64,000 nt of DNA from an uncultured Leptolyngbyaceae cyanobacterium (GTDB lineage Bacteria > Cyanobacteriota > Cyanobacteriia > Leptolyngbyales > Leptolyngbyaceae), in contig CALIDI010000037.1 in the NCBI GenBank assembly GCA_938023035.1, forward strand, positions 1 through 64,000, read 5' to 3'. The notes under the pieces are model-generated. The model saw nothing but the letters and a program-made list of their open reading frames with translations, had not been told where the DNA came from and did not search any database. Below are positions 8,556-17,469 of this stretch, piece after piece. Within the stretch, counting starts at the first letter, position 1. Each line of letters opens with the position of its first letter. A program made the translations under genes and the position numbers.

Positions 8556-9095
8556 TTAGGTGAGGGTGTAAAAGCTCAGGGCCGTATTGCCGTATACTTT
8601 CTGGCGACAAAGATGGAGCCTATCTGGCAAGGGTGGGCTGTGGCGGGGGTTGTGTTCAACCGCCAGTTCTCCCTGAGGCGTCAGAAGCAGATACTGGGCG
8701 ATCGCCCGCAACACAGGGGCATAGAGTTCACTCGCATAGGGCGGGTCAAAATAGATATGGTCAAAAGTCTCGCCGGCTAAACCTTTGAGCCGTTGTCGCA
8801 CATCTCCCCGTAATAACCGAAAGGTTTGCTCTGGTTGTGCTACCTGCCGCCAATTGGCTTGAATCACAGCACAAGCACGGGGGGATTGCTCAATTCCGAC
8901 CACGAGAGTCGCCCCCCGACAAAGCGCCTCTGCCCCCATGGCCCCACTGCCAGTACAGAGATCCAACCAGTGGCAGCCGACAACTGTATCTTGCCAAATA
9001 TGAAAGAGAGCCTCTCGTACCCGCGCAGGCGTAGGACGAGTAGCGTCGCCCGGTAGGGTTTTCAGCAGACGATTACCGTAGATGCGAAGACTCAT
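8556..9095 (-). CDS. rsmD: 16S rRNA (guanine(966)-N2)-methyltransferase RsmD
   Basis: The protein has 179 residues, a normal length for RsmD. Residues 18-32 (ATRPTPARVREALFHIW) are the family signature before the Rossmann fold. The SAM-binding loop LDLCTGSGAMGAEALCRGA is at 44-62. The catalytic N-methyltransferase motif DPPY is at 117-120. The enzyme methylates the N2 of G966 in 16S rRNA during small-subunit assembly. The gene is single on the minus strand. The F3 repeat downstream separates it from the S1 gene. Confidence 0.93.
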   Translation of the reverse strand: MSLRIYGNRLLKTLPGDATRPTPARVREALFHIWQDTVVGCHWLDLCTGSGAMGAEALCRGATLVVGIEQSPRACAVIQANWRQVAQPEQTFRLLRGDVRQRLKGLAGETFDHIYFDPPYASELYAPVLRAIAQYLLLTPQGELAVEHNPRHSPPLPDRLHLCRQKVYGNTALSFYTLT

Positions 9096-9480
9096 AGAGC
9101 AGACTAGCTTGCAAAACTTGCAAAAACAGGAATCGGTACGAGGAAGACGCAGATTGCTCCCTGCTCAGGAAAATATCACAACCCATCCAACCGTTGGGCA
9201 TTAGGTTCTTTCGGCTTACTGGTGCAAAAGTAGCTGGAGCGATTCTCTCATTCCCAACAAACGTCCAAAAGGGCGAGTTTGCTGATTGATAGCCGATTGA
9301 TAATGGTTGCTGATCAAGCCACTCCTTCCCAGCCTGTACCATCAATTCTGCAACGTTCATGGACATGACTGAAGTCGTGTTTGCTAAAGTCAGCACTACA
9401 AGCATTGCAAAACTTTCAATCCACTGTATGAGGAAAGCTTGACATTCTGAAAGCAAGATCTTTGCTCGGTTGTCAACCAG
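9096..9480. other. 385-bp region upstream of rsmD, no supported gene
   Basis: A minus-strand frame of 127 codons (9073-9456) overlaps the rsmD start by 23 bp. It has no ribosome binding site and no recognisable content, so it is not called. Nothing else is evident. Confidence 0.4.
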
Positions 9481-9654
9481 ATGCCAACCAGCTTGGGCTT
9501 TAGCCTCGCCATCCCAGACGTCACTGGCTTGACTAATTTAGCCAAAATGATTCTTCTCAAGAATGACCTTATTGCTTGTTTACAAATTGAGTCTATGCTT
9601 CAACAACATCAACTGGCTGATAAAAAGCCGATGGCTCTGGGGGCTTACGATTGA
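9481..9654 (+). CDS. Possible 57-residue small protein, unknown
   Basis: ATG 9481 to TGA 9652-9654 gives a protein with a mixed amphipathic sequence (LTNLAKMILLKNDLIACLQIE, then SMLQQHQLADKK). It is shorter than usual cutoffs, has no clear Shine-Dalgarno sequence and lies just upstream of the psaD promoter. It could be a remnant. I do not recognise it. Confidence 0.25.
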   Translation: MPTSLGFSLAIPDVTGLTNLAKMILLKNDLIACLQIESMLQQHQLADKKPMALGAYD

Positions 9655-9692
9655 ACCAGGTTGCTTTGGCAAAAAATCGCCTCTAAAGAACT

Positions 9693-9743
9693 GTTACAGA
9701 TCCCTACAAAACCCATAGTTGGTACCAGTTGGGGTGATAGGAT
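9693..9743 (+). promoter_or_regulatory. Candidate psaD promoter with an HLR1-like direct repeat
   Basis: GTTACAGA (9693-9700) and CCTACAAA (9703-9710) form two direct half-sites 2 bp apart. They resemble the HLR1 element bound by RpaB at photosystem I promoters, although the second half-site is degenerate. A -10-like TAGGAT lies at 9738-9743, about 30 bp before the psaD start. The assignment is by pattern only. Confidence 0.4.
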
Positions 9744-9771
9744 GCCGTAAAACACTGAGAGAGAAGCTCAC

Positions 9772-10194
9772 ATGACAGAAACTCTTTCTGGACAACCTCC
9801 TATATTCGGCGGCAGCACCGGCGGGCTGCTGACAAAAGCACAAGTTGAAGAAAAATACGCAATTACCTGGACAAGCCCTAAAGAGCAAGTCTTTGAGATG
9901 CCGACAGGCGGTGCAGCCACCATGCGCCAGGGAGAAAACCTGCTCTATGTTGCCCGCAAAGAGCACGCCTTGGCTTTGGGTCTGCGTCAACTTCGGGGGA
10001 TGAAAATCACCGATTACAAGATCTACCGAATCTTTCCCAATGGGGATATTGAATATCTCCATCCCAAGGATGGGGTCTTCCCTGAGAAGGTGAATGCTGG
10101 CCGCGAAAAGGTTAACCACAATGCCCGCGGTATTGGGGGAAATCCTGAGCCAGCTAAGATTAAGTTCAGTGGCAAAACTCCCTACACTGCTTGA
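9772..10194 (+). CDS. psaD: Photosystem I reaction center subunit II (PsaD)
   Basis: This 140-residue protein matches PsaD end to end: [20 protein letters not shown] at the N-terminus, [16 protein letters not shown], the basic ferredoxin-docking region [41 protein letters not shown], and a C-terminal clamp ending GKTPYTA. PsaD sits on the stromal/cytoplasmic face of PSI, binds ferredoxin and stabilises PsaC. The gene is monocistronic, with an HLR1-like promoter upstream and a strong terminator downstream. The start is supported by GAGAGAAG ahead of the ATG. Confidence 0.99.
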   Translation: MTETLSGQPPIFGGSTGGLLTKAQVEEKYAITWTSPKEQVFEMPTGGAATMRQGENLLYVARKEHALALGLRQLRGMKITDYKIYRIFPNGDIEYLHPKDGVFPEKVNAGREKVNHNARGIGGNPEPAKIKFSGKTPYTA

Positions 10195-10323
10195 TCGAGT
10201 TCTATTTCAGATGACTGACTAGGGCCTGCTAGAAAAAATAGTAAGCTTTGAGTCGATTCTTTGACAGGGATTCTGTTGGAAGAAAGCTCAAGTCGTTTTT
10301 ATCGATTAGTGGATGATAGATGT

Positions 10324-10356
10324 CCGCTCCAGCTAGCCTGGAGCGGTTTGTTTTTT
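10324..10356 (+). terminator. Intrinsic terminator of psaD
   Basis: CCGCTCCAG (10324-10332) pairs perfectly with CTGGAGCGG (10338-10346) around the loop CTAGC, followed by TTTGTTTTTT. This is a textbook Rho-independent terminator, 130 bp past the psaD stop. Confidence 0.9.
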
Positions 10357-10395
10357 GGGCTTATTGACGGCTGGTCAGCAAGTTGTTTTGTGCCG

Positions 10396-10511
10396 GGTCA
10401 TCGCGATCGCCCGGTTGCTGAACCATTGAAGGCTGAGGGGATGTGGGGCGCTGGCCCGCAGCTCCAGGAATTCTACCCGGCTAGCCTCAATCAAGTGGCG
10501 ATGGCGATAGG
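10396..10511 (-). repeat. Dispersed repeat F3, copy 2 (reverse orientation)
   Basis: On the minus strand it reads CCATCGCCACTTGATTGAGGC..GGCCAGCGCC..CTTCAATGGTTCAGCAACCGGGCGATCGC, matching F3 closely. It lies between the psaD terminator and the cupredoxin gene. Confidence 0.75.
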
Positions 10512-10604
10512 CCGCGGTAGAGAGGAAATAGGGGACAGAATGTCTGCAATAAACTGAAAACTTAAGCACTCTAGAGACAGCTCTGTATACCTGTGGTTAG
10601 GTTT

Positions 10605-11084
10605 TCAGACCGATTGATCGGGTGCAGTAATTTTCACCGTACCCACCATTCCGGCTTCTGCATGGCCAGGAATTGAGCAATGTAACTCATAAACGCCGGA
10701 TTTGATTGGCACAAATACCCACTCTGCCACTGCGCTAGGTTTGAGTTCCACTTCGTGAATGGCTCCTTTGACCTCAACCTTGCCCGCCTCTACTTTCTGC
10801 GTCCAGATGCCATCAGTAAAATCTTTAGCCGTGAAGTAGTGCTTTAGCGAGCTGGGATTCTTTAAGATCAAACGATAGCGCTTGCCTGCAACGAATTCTA
10901 GGGTTGCTGGTTCAAAGACCAATGCATTTGCCTGATTGCCAAGGTTGACACGGGCTTCTACTAAAGGTGCTCCTGAAAATAAATCTTTGGCTCCGTTACC
11001 ATCGGCAACGGCAGGCGAGGTTCCGGTGAGCCAAACCAACATCACCAATAGCAGGGCGAAGGCGGAGTGAAAAAAAGCTTGCAT
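10605..11084 (-). CDS. Secreted cupredoxin (type 1 copper protein)
   Basis: The protein has 159 residues. It has a signal peptide (MQAFFHSAFALLLVMLVWL.., cleavage likely after AVA at about 27) and one cupredoxin domain at about 42-153. The type 1 copper ligands are visible: His82 (SLKHYF), Cys136 and His141 (LHCSIPGHAEAGM) and Met146. The spacing C-x4-H-x4-M is plastocyanin-like. The rest of the sequence differs from PetE, notably the inserted KDFTDGIWTQKVEAGKVEVKGAIHE stretch typical of other cyanobacterial cupredoxins. It is likely a periplasmic or lumenal electron carrier or copper-binding protein. It is not called plastocyanin. Paired hairpins lie upstream (11147-11240). Confidence 0.88.
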   Translation of the reverse strand: MQAFFHSAFALLLVMLVWLTGTSPAVADGNGAKDLFSGAPLVEARVNLGNQANALVFEPATLEFVAGKRYRLILKNPSSLKHYFTAKDFTDGIWTQKVEAGKVEVKGAIHEVELKPSAVAEWVFVPIKSGVYELHCSIPGHAEAGMVGTVKITAPDQSV

Positions 11085-11146
11085 GGGTTATTTTCCAAGG
11101 CTGGTGTTTTCGCGATCGCGCTTTTATCCTTTATAAGGACACCAGC

Positions 11147-11240
11147 GCACTTTCTGGTGCAAAGTGCTGTCCGAGCGAGCTGTGCGTATATCAGGCAGGC
11201 TTATTGCTCTTGCTGGCTCGCACTTTCTGATACAAAGCGC
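11147..11240 (-). promoter_or_regulatory. Two related hairpins in the cupredoxin upstream region
   Basis: GCACTTT-CTGGTG-CAAAGTGC (11147-11167) and GCACTTT-CTGATA-CAAAGCGC (11220-11240) are near-identical palindromes 73 bp apart. A separate CTGGTGT..ACACCAG pair lies at 11101-11107/11139-11145. Duplicated palindromes ahead of a metalloprotein gene could be operators or cruciform elements. The binding protein is unknown. Confidence 0.4.
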
Positions 11241-11400
11241 TATCTCAGCAGAGAATTCAGTATAGCGCGCCATTAAATCGGGGGGCAAAAAACAATTAGC
11301 AAAAGCGAAGAAACTTAGAGACTTGCCAGCCTAAGTAGATAGTTCTAATTAGCAGCAGATAAGAGTAAAAGCTGAGCACGGAGGCAAGGGGTTCTTACCA

Positions 11401-11422
11401 CCGCAATTGAAGCTGATTGCGG
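11401..11422 (-). terminator. Weak hairpin below ndhD
   Basis: CCGCAAT (11401-11407) pairs with ATTGCGG (11416-11422). It lies 17 bp past the ndhD stop on the minus strand, without a T-run. Confidence 0.35.
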
Positions 11423-11438
11423 GGTGCCCAGCTACTTA

Positions 11439-13031
11439 TCAGTTCAAGTTGGGTGCTTTCATCACAGTAGCGGACTCCAAAATCACTGGTTCTGGCTCTA
11501 GTTTCTGCTGCGCAATTAGCGATAGAGAATGGCGCAACTTTTCAGTGAGTTGCAAGGTTTTAGCATCGTAGATTTGCGTTAGCAATTTGGGGTATAACCC
11601 AATCCCAATAATTGGGATCAGCAGCGCACTGATGATGTAAATCTCACGAGGCTCTGCATCAACCAGAACCTGATGCTCTAGTAGTTCTTTATTTTCAGGG
11701 CCGTAAAAAATTTCTCGCAGGTTAGAGAGCAAATAAATGGGGGTTAAGATGACGCCAACCGCAGCCAGAAACACAACCAAAACTCGGAAGGGTAAACTGT
11801 AGGCATCACTGGTGGCAAATCCCACAAACACCATTAGCTCCGCAACAAACCCGCTCATTCCCGGTAAGGCTAGGGAAGCCATTGAGCAGACTGTCCACAT
11901 AGCAAAGATCTTCTTCATCTTTTGGCCAACGCCACCCATTTCATCCAGCATAAGGGTGTGGGTTCGGTCATAGGTGGCTCCCACCAGGAAGAAGAGGCTA
12001 GCCCCAATCAGACCATGGGAAACCATTTGCAAAACCGCGCCACTCAATCCCAAGTCGGTAAAGGAGACAATGCCAAGAATAACAAACCCCATGTGAGAAA
12101 TGGAGGAGTAGGCAATTTTGCGCTTTAAGTTGCGCTGGGCAAAGGAGGTAAGCGCTGCATAGATAATATTCACAACGCCTAAGATCACGAGAGCGGGGGC
12201 GACGGTCGCGTGGGCATCGGGTAACATCTCCACATTCATGCGGATGAGCGCATAGCCCCCCATCTTCAGCAGAATCCCCGCCAGTAGCATATGAACAGGG
12301 GCCGTGGCTTCACCGTGAGCATCGGGCAACCAAGTATGCAGTGGAATAATCGGCAACTTGATGGCATAAGCAATCAGAAACCCTGCGTAGAGCCAAAGTT
12401 GCAGCTTCAAGGGGTAAACCTTTGCCGCCAGGGTCTGCATGTCAAAGGAGACAGTATCCCCATAAAAGGCCATTGCCAGAGCTGAGAGCAGAATAAACAG
12501 CGAACCACCGGCTGTGTAGAGAATAAACTTTGTGGCGGCATATTGCCGCTTTTTACCTCCCCAAATCGCCAGCAGTAAGTACACCGGGATTAGCTCCAGC
12601 TCCCAGGCGAGGAAGAATAACAGCAAATCTTGTACAGCGAAAACCGCAATCTGGCCACCATACATGGCCAGCATTAAAAAGTAAAAAAGGCGTGGCTTTA
12701 GGGTCACGGGCCAAGCGGCCAAAATGGCCAGGGTGGTGATAAAGCCTGTTAATAAAATCAGGGGCATGGATAACCCATCTGCACCGACTGACCAGCGTAA
12801 ATCGAGCTGCGGAATCCAGGTGTAGCTTTCGACTAGCTGCAAATCAGGGTTAGAGAAGTCGTAGAAGTTACAGAAGGCATAGACAATCAAAGCGAAGTCA
12901 ATTAACCCAACGATGAGGGCATACCAACGCACCGTTTTGCCGTCTTTATCTGGCAGAAAGGGAATAGCCGCACAAGCTGCGATCGGCAAGAGAATGCTTG
13001 TCGTTAGCCAGGGGAAATCAGCAGTCAACAT
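11439..13031 (-). CDS. ndhD: NAD(P)H-quinone oxidoreductase (NDH-1) subunit 4 (NdhD)
   Basis: This 530-residue polytopic protein has about 14 transmembrane segments. The antiporter-like core of NdhD/NuoM is clear: the lysine/histidine channel region [36 protein letters not shown] and [14 protein letters not shown], plus the [40 protein letters not shown] block with its conserved glutamate. The pairing with ndhF and the length point to the D1 type, used with NdhF1 in the respiratory/cyclic-electron-flow NDH-1L complex of the thylakoid membrane. D2 cannot be excluded by eye. It lies 598 bp below ndhF on the same strand. Confidence 0.96.
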   Translation of the reverse strand: MLTADFPWLTTSILLPIAACAAIPFLPDKDGKTVRWYALIVGLIDFALIVYAFCNFYDFSNPDLQLVESYTWIPQLDLRWSVGADGLSMPLILLTGFITTLAILAAWPVTLKPRLFYFLMLAMYGGQIAVFAVQDLLLFFLAWELELIPVYLLLAIWGGKKRQYAATKFILYTAGGSLFILLSALAMAFYGDTVSFDMQTLAAKVYPLKLQLWLYAGFLIAYAIKLPIIPLHTWLPDAHGEATAPVHMLLAGILLKMGGYALIRMNVEMLPDAHATVAPALVILGVVNIIYAALTSFAQRNLKRKIAYSSISHMGFVILGIVSFTDLGLSGAVLQMVSHGLIGASLFFLVGATYDRTHTLMLDEMGGVGQKMKKIFAMWTVCSMASLALPGMSGFVAELMVFVGFATSDAYSLPFRVLVVFLAAVGVILTPIYLLSNLREIFYGPENKELLEHQVLVDAEPREIYIISALLIPIIGIGLYPKLLTQIYDAKTLQLTEKLRHSLSLIAQQKLEPEPVILESATVMKAPNLN

Positions 13032-13629
13032 GGGGATCTTACTTAAAGCTGGTATTCAGTGGAGTGTAGCAGAGTCAAACCTAGGCTTAGCCTAGCCAGG
13101 AGAATCTCCCTGTGTGGAAACTGTCGGATCTAAGCGGAACCTAGGAATCCATTTAAGGCTAATAGGATTCACCGAAAGCCATGAATCACTCGTTGCTAAG
13201 AATTGTATCTGGGAGATGGGAATGACGCTGAGAAAAATCGCTACTTCTTAAGAGTTGCTCCTAAACCTTTACAAAGCTGCGGCTCCCCGAACGGGCGATT
13301 AGCCTTGTCGGTGAGAGCCTTCTGAACGATGTTGCTTGAGAGGATCAGCTTTGGGGCGCAAGTTGTTAGGCGCAACTAAATGGAAGCCGATTTCTGAATT
13401 GGAGGAGGAAACCCCTTGGCAGGGGGCGCAGGCTCTCCTCTTTCCCTTTTGCAAAACTTAAGAGTATCTACCTATTGGAGCTGCAAACATTTTGAGCAAG
13501 CGGCGTTTGAGGGTACTTGCGCATCAGATGGGTGGCGACAACCCTGGGAAAAGGCCTGATCTGGCTGTGAAATCGACTTGAGAAAGTAAGGAGGCCTGCG
13601 GTTGGGCAAAGGTCAGGCCTTTACTCAGG
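13032..13629. other. 598-bp spacer between ndhF and ndhD
   Basis: There is no ORF of substance. A 15-bp palindrome CTAGGCTTAGCCTAG lies at 13081-13095, in the ndhD leader. A hairpin below ndhF is listed separately. The length suggests ndhD has its own promoter. Confidence 0.4.
13586..13624 (-). terminator. Hairpin immediately below ndhF
   Basis: GTAAGGAGGCCTG (13586-13598) is complementary, apart from one mismatch and a small bulge, to CAGGCCTTTAC (13614-13624). It starts 6 bp past the ndhF stop. It is probably a terminator or 3'-end stabiliser. Confidence 0.55.
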
Positions 13630-15711
13630 TCAAGCGACGCTAGAGAAAATCACCAGTCCCAGAACGGCTGCAAAAATGATGAGGGCGTAGAACTGGGCGC
13701 GTCCATTCTCAAAGTACTTGAGAGTCTCACCGGTAAATACGGTTACTAGACCCGCTAGGTTCACGACCCCGTCTACAACCTTGGAATCAACTTCTAGCAC
13801 TTGGCGGGCTAAACGACGGCTGCCTTTGACGAATACTGCGGTGTAAATGTCGTCGATGTACCATTTGTTTTTAGACAGGTTGTAGAGGACTGGGATCCGC
13901 TCCGCGATCGCGGCTGGGTCAATTTGGTGTCGCAAATACATCATCACTGCCAGAGTAATGCCAATCAACCCAATCCCCACAGAACTGCCACCCATTATGA
14001 GAAACTCAGGTAAATCGACCTCTGACCCCAGGGCATGCACTGCTTCGCCTGGAGCGTGGACAAATTCCTCAAAGTAGTTGGCAAAGGGGGTACCTACCAA
14101 CCCTACCAATATTGAGGGAATCGATAAAAGGATAAGGGGCAGCGTCATCGATAGGGGGGATTCATGAGGCTTGTGGCCATGGTGGCCATGCCCCCCATGA
14201 CTGTGGTCATCATCGTGGCTGGCCGCATCGGCGATCGCCAACTCTTGGGAATTCATCGCTCCTGGCCCCATCGAAAAACCCTGAGCCTGTAAACGCTCAA
14301 CGCGAATGGTCTCAAGGGCCACTGCATCTTCGCCGCGGAAGTTACCCTCAAAGGTCATAAAGTACATGCGGAACATGTAAAAAGCCGTAACCCCTGCGGT
14401 TAGCCAGCCCACCAACCACATTGTTGGATTCGCCTCAAAGGTTTTGCCTAAAATCTCATCTTTTGACCAAAAACCAGCCAGAGGGGGAATCCCAGAAATT
14501 GCCAGAGTGCCAATCAAAAAGGTGATTGCTGTAATCGGCATGTACTTTCTCAGCCCACCCATCAGCCGCATATCCTGTGCATAGGCTGGATCATGACCCA
14601 CAGCCGCTTCCATGCCGTGAATAACCGAACCTGAACCAAGGAACAGCATCGCTTTGAAATAGGCGTGAGTCATCAGGTGAAACATACCAGCCGTGTAAGC
14701 GCCCACGCCCATCCCCATCACCATGTAACCCAACTGAGACATGGTGGAGTAGGCCAACCCCTTCTTAATGTCGTTTTGAGTAATAGCAATACTGGCTCCC
14801 AAGAAGGCGGTAAAACACCCCGTCCAGGCAATCACACTCATAGCGGCTGGAATAGGCTCAAACACCGGAAACATCCGTGCAATCAAAAACACACCTGCAG
14901 CCACCATCGTTGCCGCGTGAATCAACGCAGAAATCGGAGTAGGGCCTTCCATAGCATCGGGCAACCACACATGCAGAGGAAATTGGGCTGACTTCGCCAC
15001 CGGGCCAAGGAAAACCAGGATTGCAAAGAGGGCTGCAACGCCTCCACTCAAAGCTCCAGACTCTACCAGGTTTTGCAGGCGATCGCCCATGATTGCAAAA
15101 TCAAAGCTGCGCGTACTCCAGTACAGCCCTAATATCCCCAGTAACAAACCAAAGTCTCCCACCCGGTTCGTTACAAAGGCTTTCTGACAGGCATCCGCCG
15201 CCGCCTTGCGGTCATACCAAAACCCAATCAGCAGGTAGGAACACATCCCTACCAACTCCCAAAAAATGTAGACCTGCACCAAATTTGGGCTAACAACCAG
15301 GCCCAACATCGAAGAACTAAACAGGCTCAGGTAAGCGTAGAACCGCACATAGCTAGGGTCATGGGCCATATAACCATCGGTGTAAACCATGACCAAAAAC
15401 GCCACCGTTGTTACCACAACCAGCATTAGGGCCGTTAAGTGATCCACGGTGTAACCCATATTCAGCCGAAAGTCGCCGGCAGCAGCCCATTCGATCATTC
15501 GGGTGTAGGTCGGGTGTCCATTAAACTGGCTCCAAAGGGTAGCAAAGGCTAGCGTCATTGTCGCGCCCATAATCGAGACAATGAACACTGACCATACTTG
15601 ACGCAGCCGGTTGGTGAACTGGTTAAAAGAGATTAGGCCAATTCCAACAATCATTGCGCCTAGAAGCGGCAACACTGGAATTAGCCACGCGTATTCATAA
15701 ATCGCTTCCAT
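13630..15711 (-). CDS. ndhF: NAD(P)H-quinone oxidoreductase (NDH-1) subunit 5 (NdhF)
   Basis: The 693-residue protein has the full NdhF/NuoL architecture: VYIFWELVGMCSYLLIGFWY with the conserved Glu, AKSAQFPLHVWLPDAMEGPTPISALIHAATMVAAGVFL, AYSTMSQLGYMVMGMGVG, and a long lateral-helix C-terminus. About residues 493-520 form a histidine-rich loop (DDDHSHGGHGHHGHKPHE) between membrane segments. The sequence fits NdhF1 of the NDH-1L complex (respiration and cyclic flow) rather than the CO2-uptake paralogues NdhF3/F4. ndhD follows downstream. Confidence 0.97.
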   Translation of the reverse strand: MEAIYEYAWLIPVLPLLGAMIVGIGLISFNQFTNRLRQVWSVFIVSIMGATMTLAFATLWSQFNGHPTYTRMIEWAAAGDFRLNMGYTVDHLTALMLVVVTTVAFLVMVYTDGYMAHDPSYVRFYAYLSLFSSSMLGLVVSPNLVQVYIFWELVGMCSYLLIGFWYDRKAAADACQKAFVTNRVGDFGLLLGILGLYWSTRSFDFAIMGDRLQNLVESGALSGGVAALFAILVFLGPVAKSAQFPLHVWLPDAMEGPTPISALIHAATMVAAGVFLIARMFPVFEPIPAAMSVIAWTGCFTAFLGASIAITQNDIKKGLAYSTMSQLGYMVMGMGVGAYTAGMFHLMTHAYFKAMLFLGSGSVIHGMEAAVGHDPAYAQDMRLMGGLRKYMPITAITFLIGTLAISGIPPLAGFWSKDEILGKTFEANPTMWLVGWLTAGVTAFYMFRMYFMTFEGNFRGEDAVALETIRVERLQAQGFSMGPGAMNSQELAIADAASHDDDHSHGGHGHHGHKPHESPLSMTLPLILLSIPSILVGLVGTPFANYFEEFVHAPGEAVHALGSEVDLPEFLIMGGSSVGIGLIGITLAVMMYLRHQIDPAAIAERIPVLYNLSKNKWYIDDIYTAVFVKGSRRLARQVLEVDSKVVDGVVNLAGLVTVFTGETLKYFENGRAQFYALIIFAAVLGLVIFSSVA

Positions 15712-15900
15712 TACTTATGCCCAACTCAAGTTCTGGTGGTTTGGCAAAACCGTTTACATTCTGACACAGGCAAGCAAGGAATCTGTCAAAGACGAACAGA
15801 ACATTTCAAAATTGGCAAGCTCTGGTAGTTCAGACGACAGTATGTGCACAAATTTAGGGCCAGAGAGCTGTGACCCATCAAATGTTTCGGGACAGAACCC

Positions 15901-16446
15901 TTAGCGTCGCCACTTAATCGAGCAGCCTACAGGCGGGGTTGAATTGGGTTCTGTCAAATTTCCTGCCAGAACGCGGGTGATCGCGTCTCGGAGATAGAAG
16001 TGCTGCGCCTCCGCCGGATTGTTAGGGTTGTCATCAATCGCGCCCGCATAGCAGAGTACGCCATCGGCGTTGACCAGGAAGGCGTGGGGGGTCTTTTCCG
16101 CACCAAAGCTATGGGCGACATCCTGGGTTGAATCCCAAAGATAGGGAAAAGTAAGCTGGTGCTGGGCTGCAAAGCTTTTCATATGGTCAAAACTGTCTTC
16201 TGCAAACTGGCTAGGGTCGTTAGAGTTAATCCCAATCATTGTGAATCCCTGGGGAGAGAACTCGGCTTGAAGCTGTTGCAGCCGTTCCAGATAGAGCTTG
16301 ACGTAGGGGCAATGGTTGCACATAAAAATAATCGCGATCGCCCGATAATTTTCGAGATAGCGGAACAGGTGGTGCACCTTTTCATCCACCCCTGGAATCT
16401 CGAAATCAGGTGCGTATCCGCCAATTCGTGTACCTATCACTTCCAT
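15901..16446 (-). CDS. Thioredoxin-like redoxin (AhpC/TSA-type)
   Basis: The 181-residue protein reads as a thioredoxin-fold redoxin: GYAPDFEIPGVDEKVHHL, then IAIIFMCNHCPYVKLYLERL with a CxxC motif (C-N-H-C), GFTMIGINSNDP, GAEKTPHAFLVNADG with the cis-proline, and VLCYAGAIDDNP. This is the common bacterial 'thioredoxin family protein' related to AhpC/TSA and ResA. It has no signal peptide and is probably cytoplasmic. The substrate is unknown. It lies 117 bp below the speB-type gene on the same strand, so co-transcription is possible. Confidence 0.88.
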   Translation of the reverse strand: MEVIGTRIGGYAPDFEIPGVDEKVHHLFRYLENYRAIAIIFMCNHCPYVKLYLERLQQLQAEFSPQGFTMIGINSNDPSQFAEDSFDHMKSFAAQHQLTFPYLWDSTQDVAHSFGAEKTPHAFLVNADGVLCYAGAIDDNPNNPAEAQHFYLRDAITRVLAGNLTEPNSTPPVGCSIKWRR

Positions 16447-16563
16447 CGGTAGTCACCTCATGCATCCAACAAAACAACAATCGCCAGAAATTGCACTACC
16501 TGGCACCATCGACCATCAACTACCAGAATTTTTTGCAGTTTCCGGCCCGATAAGTGTCGCCTC

Positions 16564-17469
16564 TTACCAGTCTCTGGCCAGAGATTGGTACCCTATCAAT
16601 TTATAAACTAACTTTGCGGCTGTGAACTCTGAAACAACCGAATCCGTAATTGGAGCTAGCTCCATGACGTCACAACCAATGACCTCATGGGTGCTAAAAA
16701 TTTTCCGCAAGAAAGTTAAAAGGCTATACCAGTTTAAGCCCCCTGGTTCAGGTGTGCCGACTCCTGGCATCAATGTTGGATCAATGCCATCCAAATCAAT
16801 GGTGATAAAAACCTTGCGAGTCTGAATCGCGGCCCAAGCCCGTTCCATCCAATCTGGTTGGGTGGCAAGTTCTCGCGCCCGAAAGACGTTCAACCCCTTT
16901 TCTTTAATCAGATCTGCTTCCTCGCGGCAAATGCTGCGAATGCCGATTTGTAAAGTCGGCAGCCCCATATCGACAATTCGCCGCATGACACAGGCATGGT
17001 TGTGAATAGAGCCTTCATACTCATGGCGCAGATCTCCATGGGCATCAATCTGCACAACGGTAAACGATTCACCAGGATAGAGTTGGCAATAGGCGGCTAC
17101 TACACCCGTTGTGATACTGTGCTCTCCCCCCAGCGCAATCACAAATTTGGCATCGGCGGCCAGGGAGTAGACGGTCTCCTGGGTCACCTTCAGCATGGCT
17201 GCGGACGTAACCGAACCCTGACGGGTATCGGCGATCGCCGCATGGGTATAAATCCCCGCTTCCCACAGTTCGCGATCCAATTCTTCGTCGTAATACTCTA
17301 CCTGTTGAGAAGCCTCTAGAATTGCCTCTGGCCCATTCTCACACCCCCGGCGATAGGTGGTAGTTGCTTCAAAAGGAATGGGTAAAATCACGCATTTTGC
17401 TTGGTCATAGGGCGCTGCCACCTCAGCGCCTAAAAAGGGAAGAACTGCAACCGTAGCCTGTACTGCCAT
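16564..17469 (-). CDS. speB: Agmatinase-family ureohydrolase (SpeB)
   Basis: The protein has 301 residues of the arginase/agmatinase fold. Binuclear manganese ligands are visible at His117 (GGEHSIT), Asp142/His144/Asp146 (DAHGDLR) and Asp225/Asp227 (IDLDGIDP). The substrate loop SIHNHACVMRR is at 154-164. The family's normal product is putrescine plus urea from agmatine. Some cyanobacterial proteins annotated SpeB are guanidine hydrolases, and the substrate cannot be settled by eye. A 24-bp imperfect palindrome (16566-16589) overlaps the last codons and the stop, a possible 3' hairpin. Confidence 0.88.
   Translation of the reverse strand: MAVQATVAVLPFLGAEVAAPYDQAKCVILPIPFEATTTYRRGCENGPEAILEASQQVEYYDEELDRELWEAGIYTHAAIADTRQGSVTSAAMLKVTQETVYSLAADAKFVIALGGEHSITTGVVAAYCQLYPGESFTVVQIDAHGDLRHEYEGSIHNHACVMRRIVDMGLPTLQIGIRSICREEADLIKEKGLNVFRARELATQPDWMERAWAAIQTRKVFITIDLDGIDPTLMPGVGTPEPGGLNWYSLLTFLRKIFSTHEVIGCDVMELAPITDSVVSEFTAAKLVYKLIGYQSLARDW

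Noticed and set aside
9073-9456. 127-codon minus-strand frame ahead of rsmD
   Set aside because: It overlaps the rsmD start by 23 bp, has no signal and no recognisable domain.
10261-10557. 98-codon plus-strand frame after psaD
   Set aside because: It reads through the psaD terminator and the F3 repeat.
10605-11084. Plastocyanin (PetE) assignment
   Set aside because: The copper ligands match a cupredoxin, but the rest of the protein differs from PetE, so only the general class is claimed.
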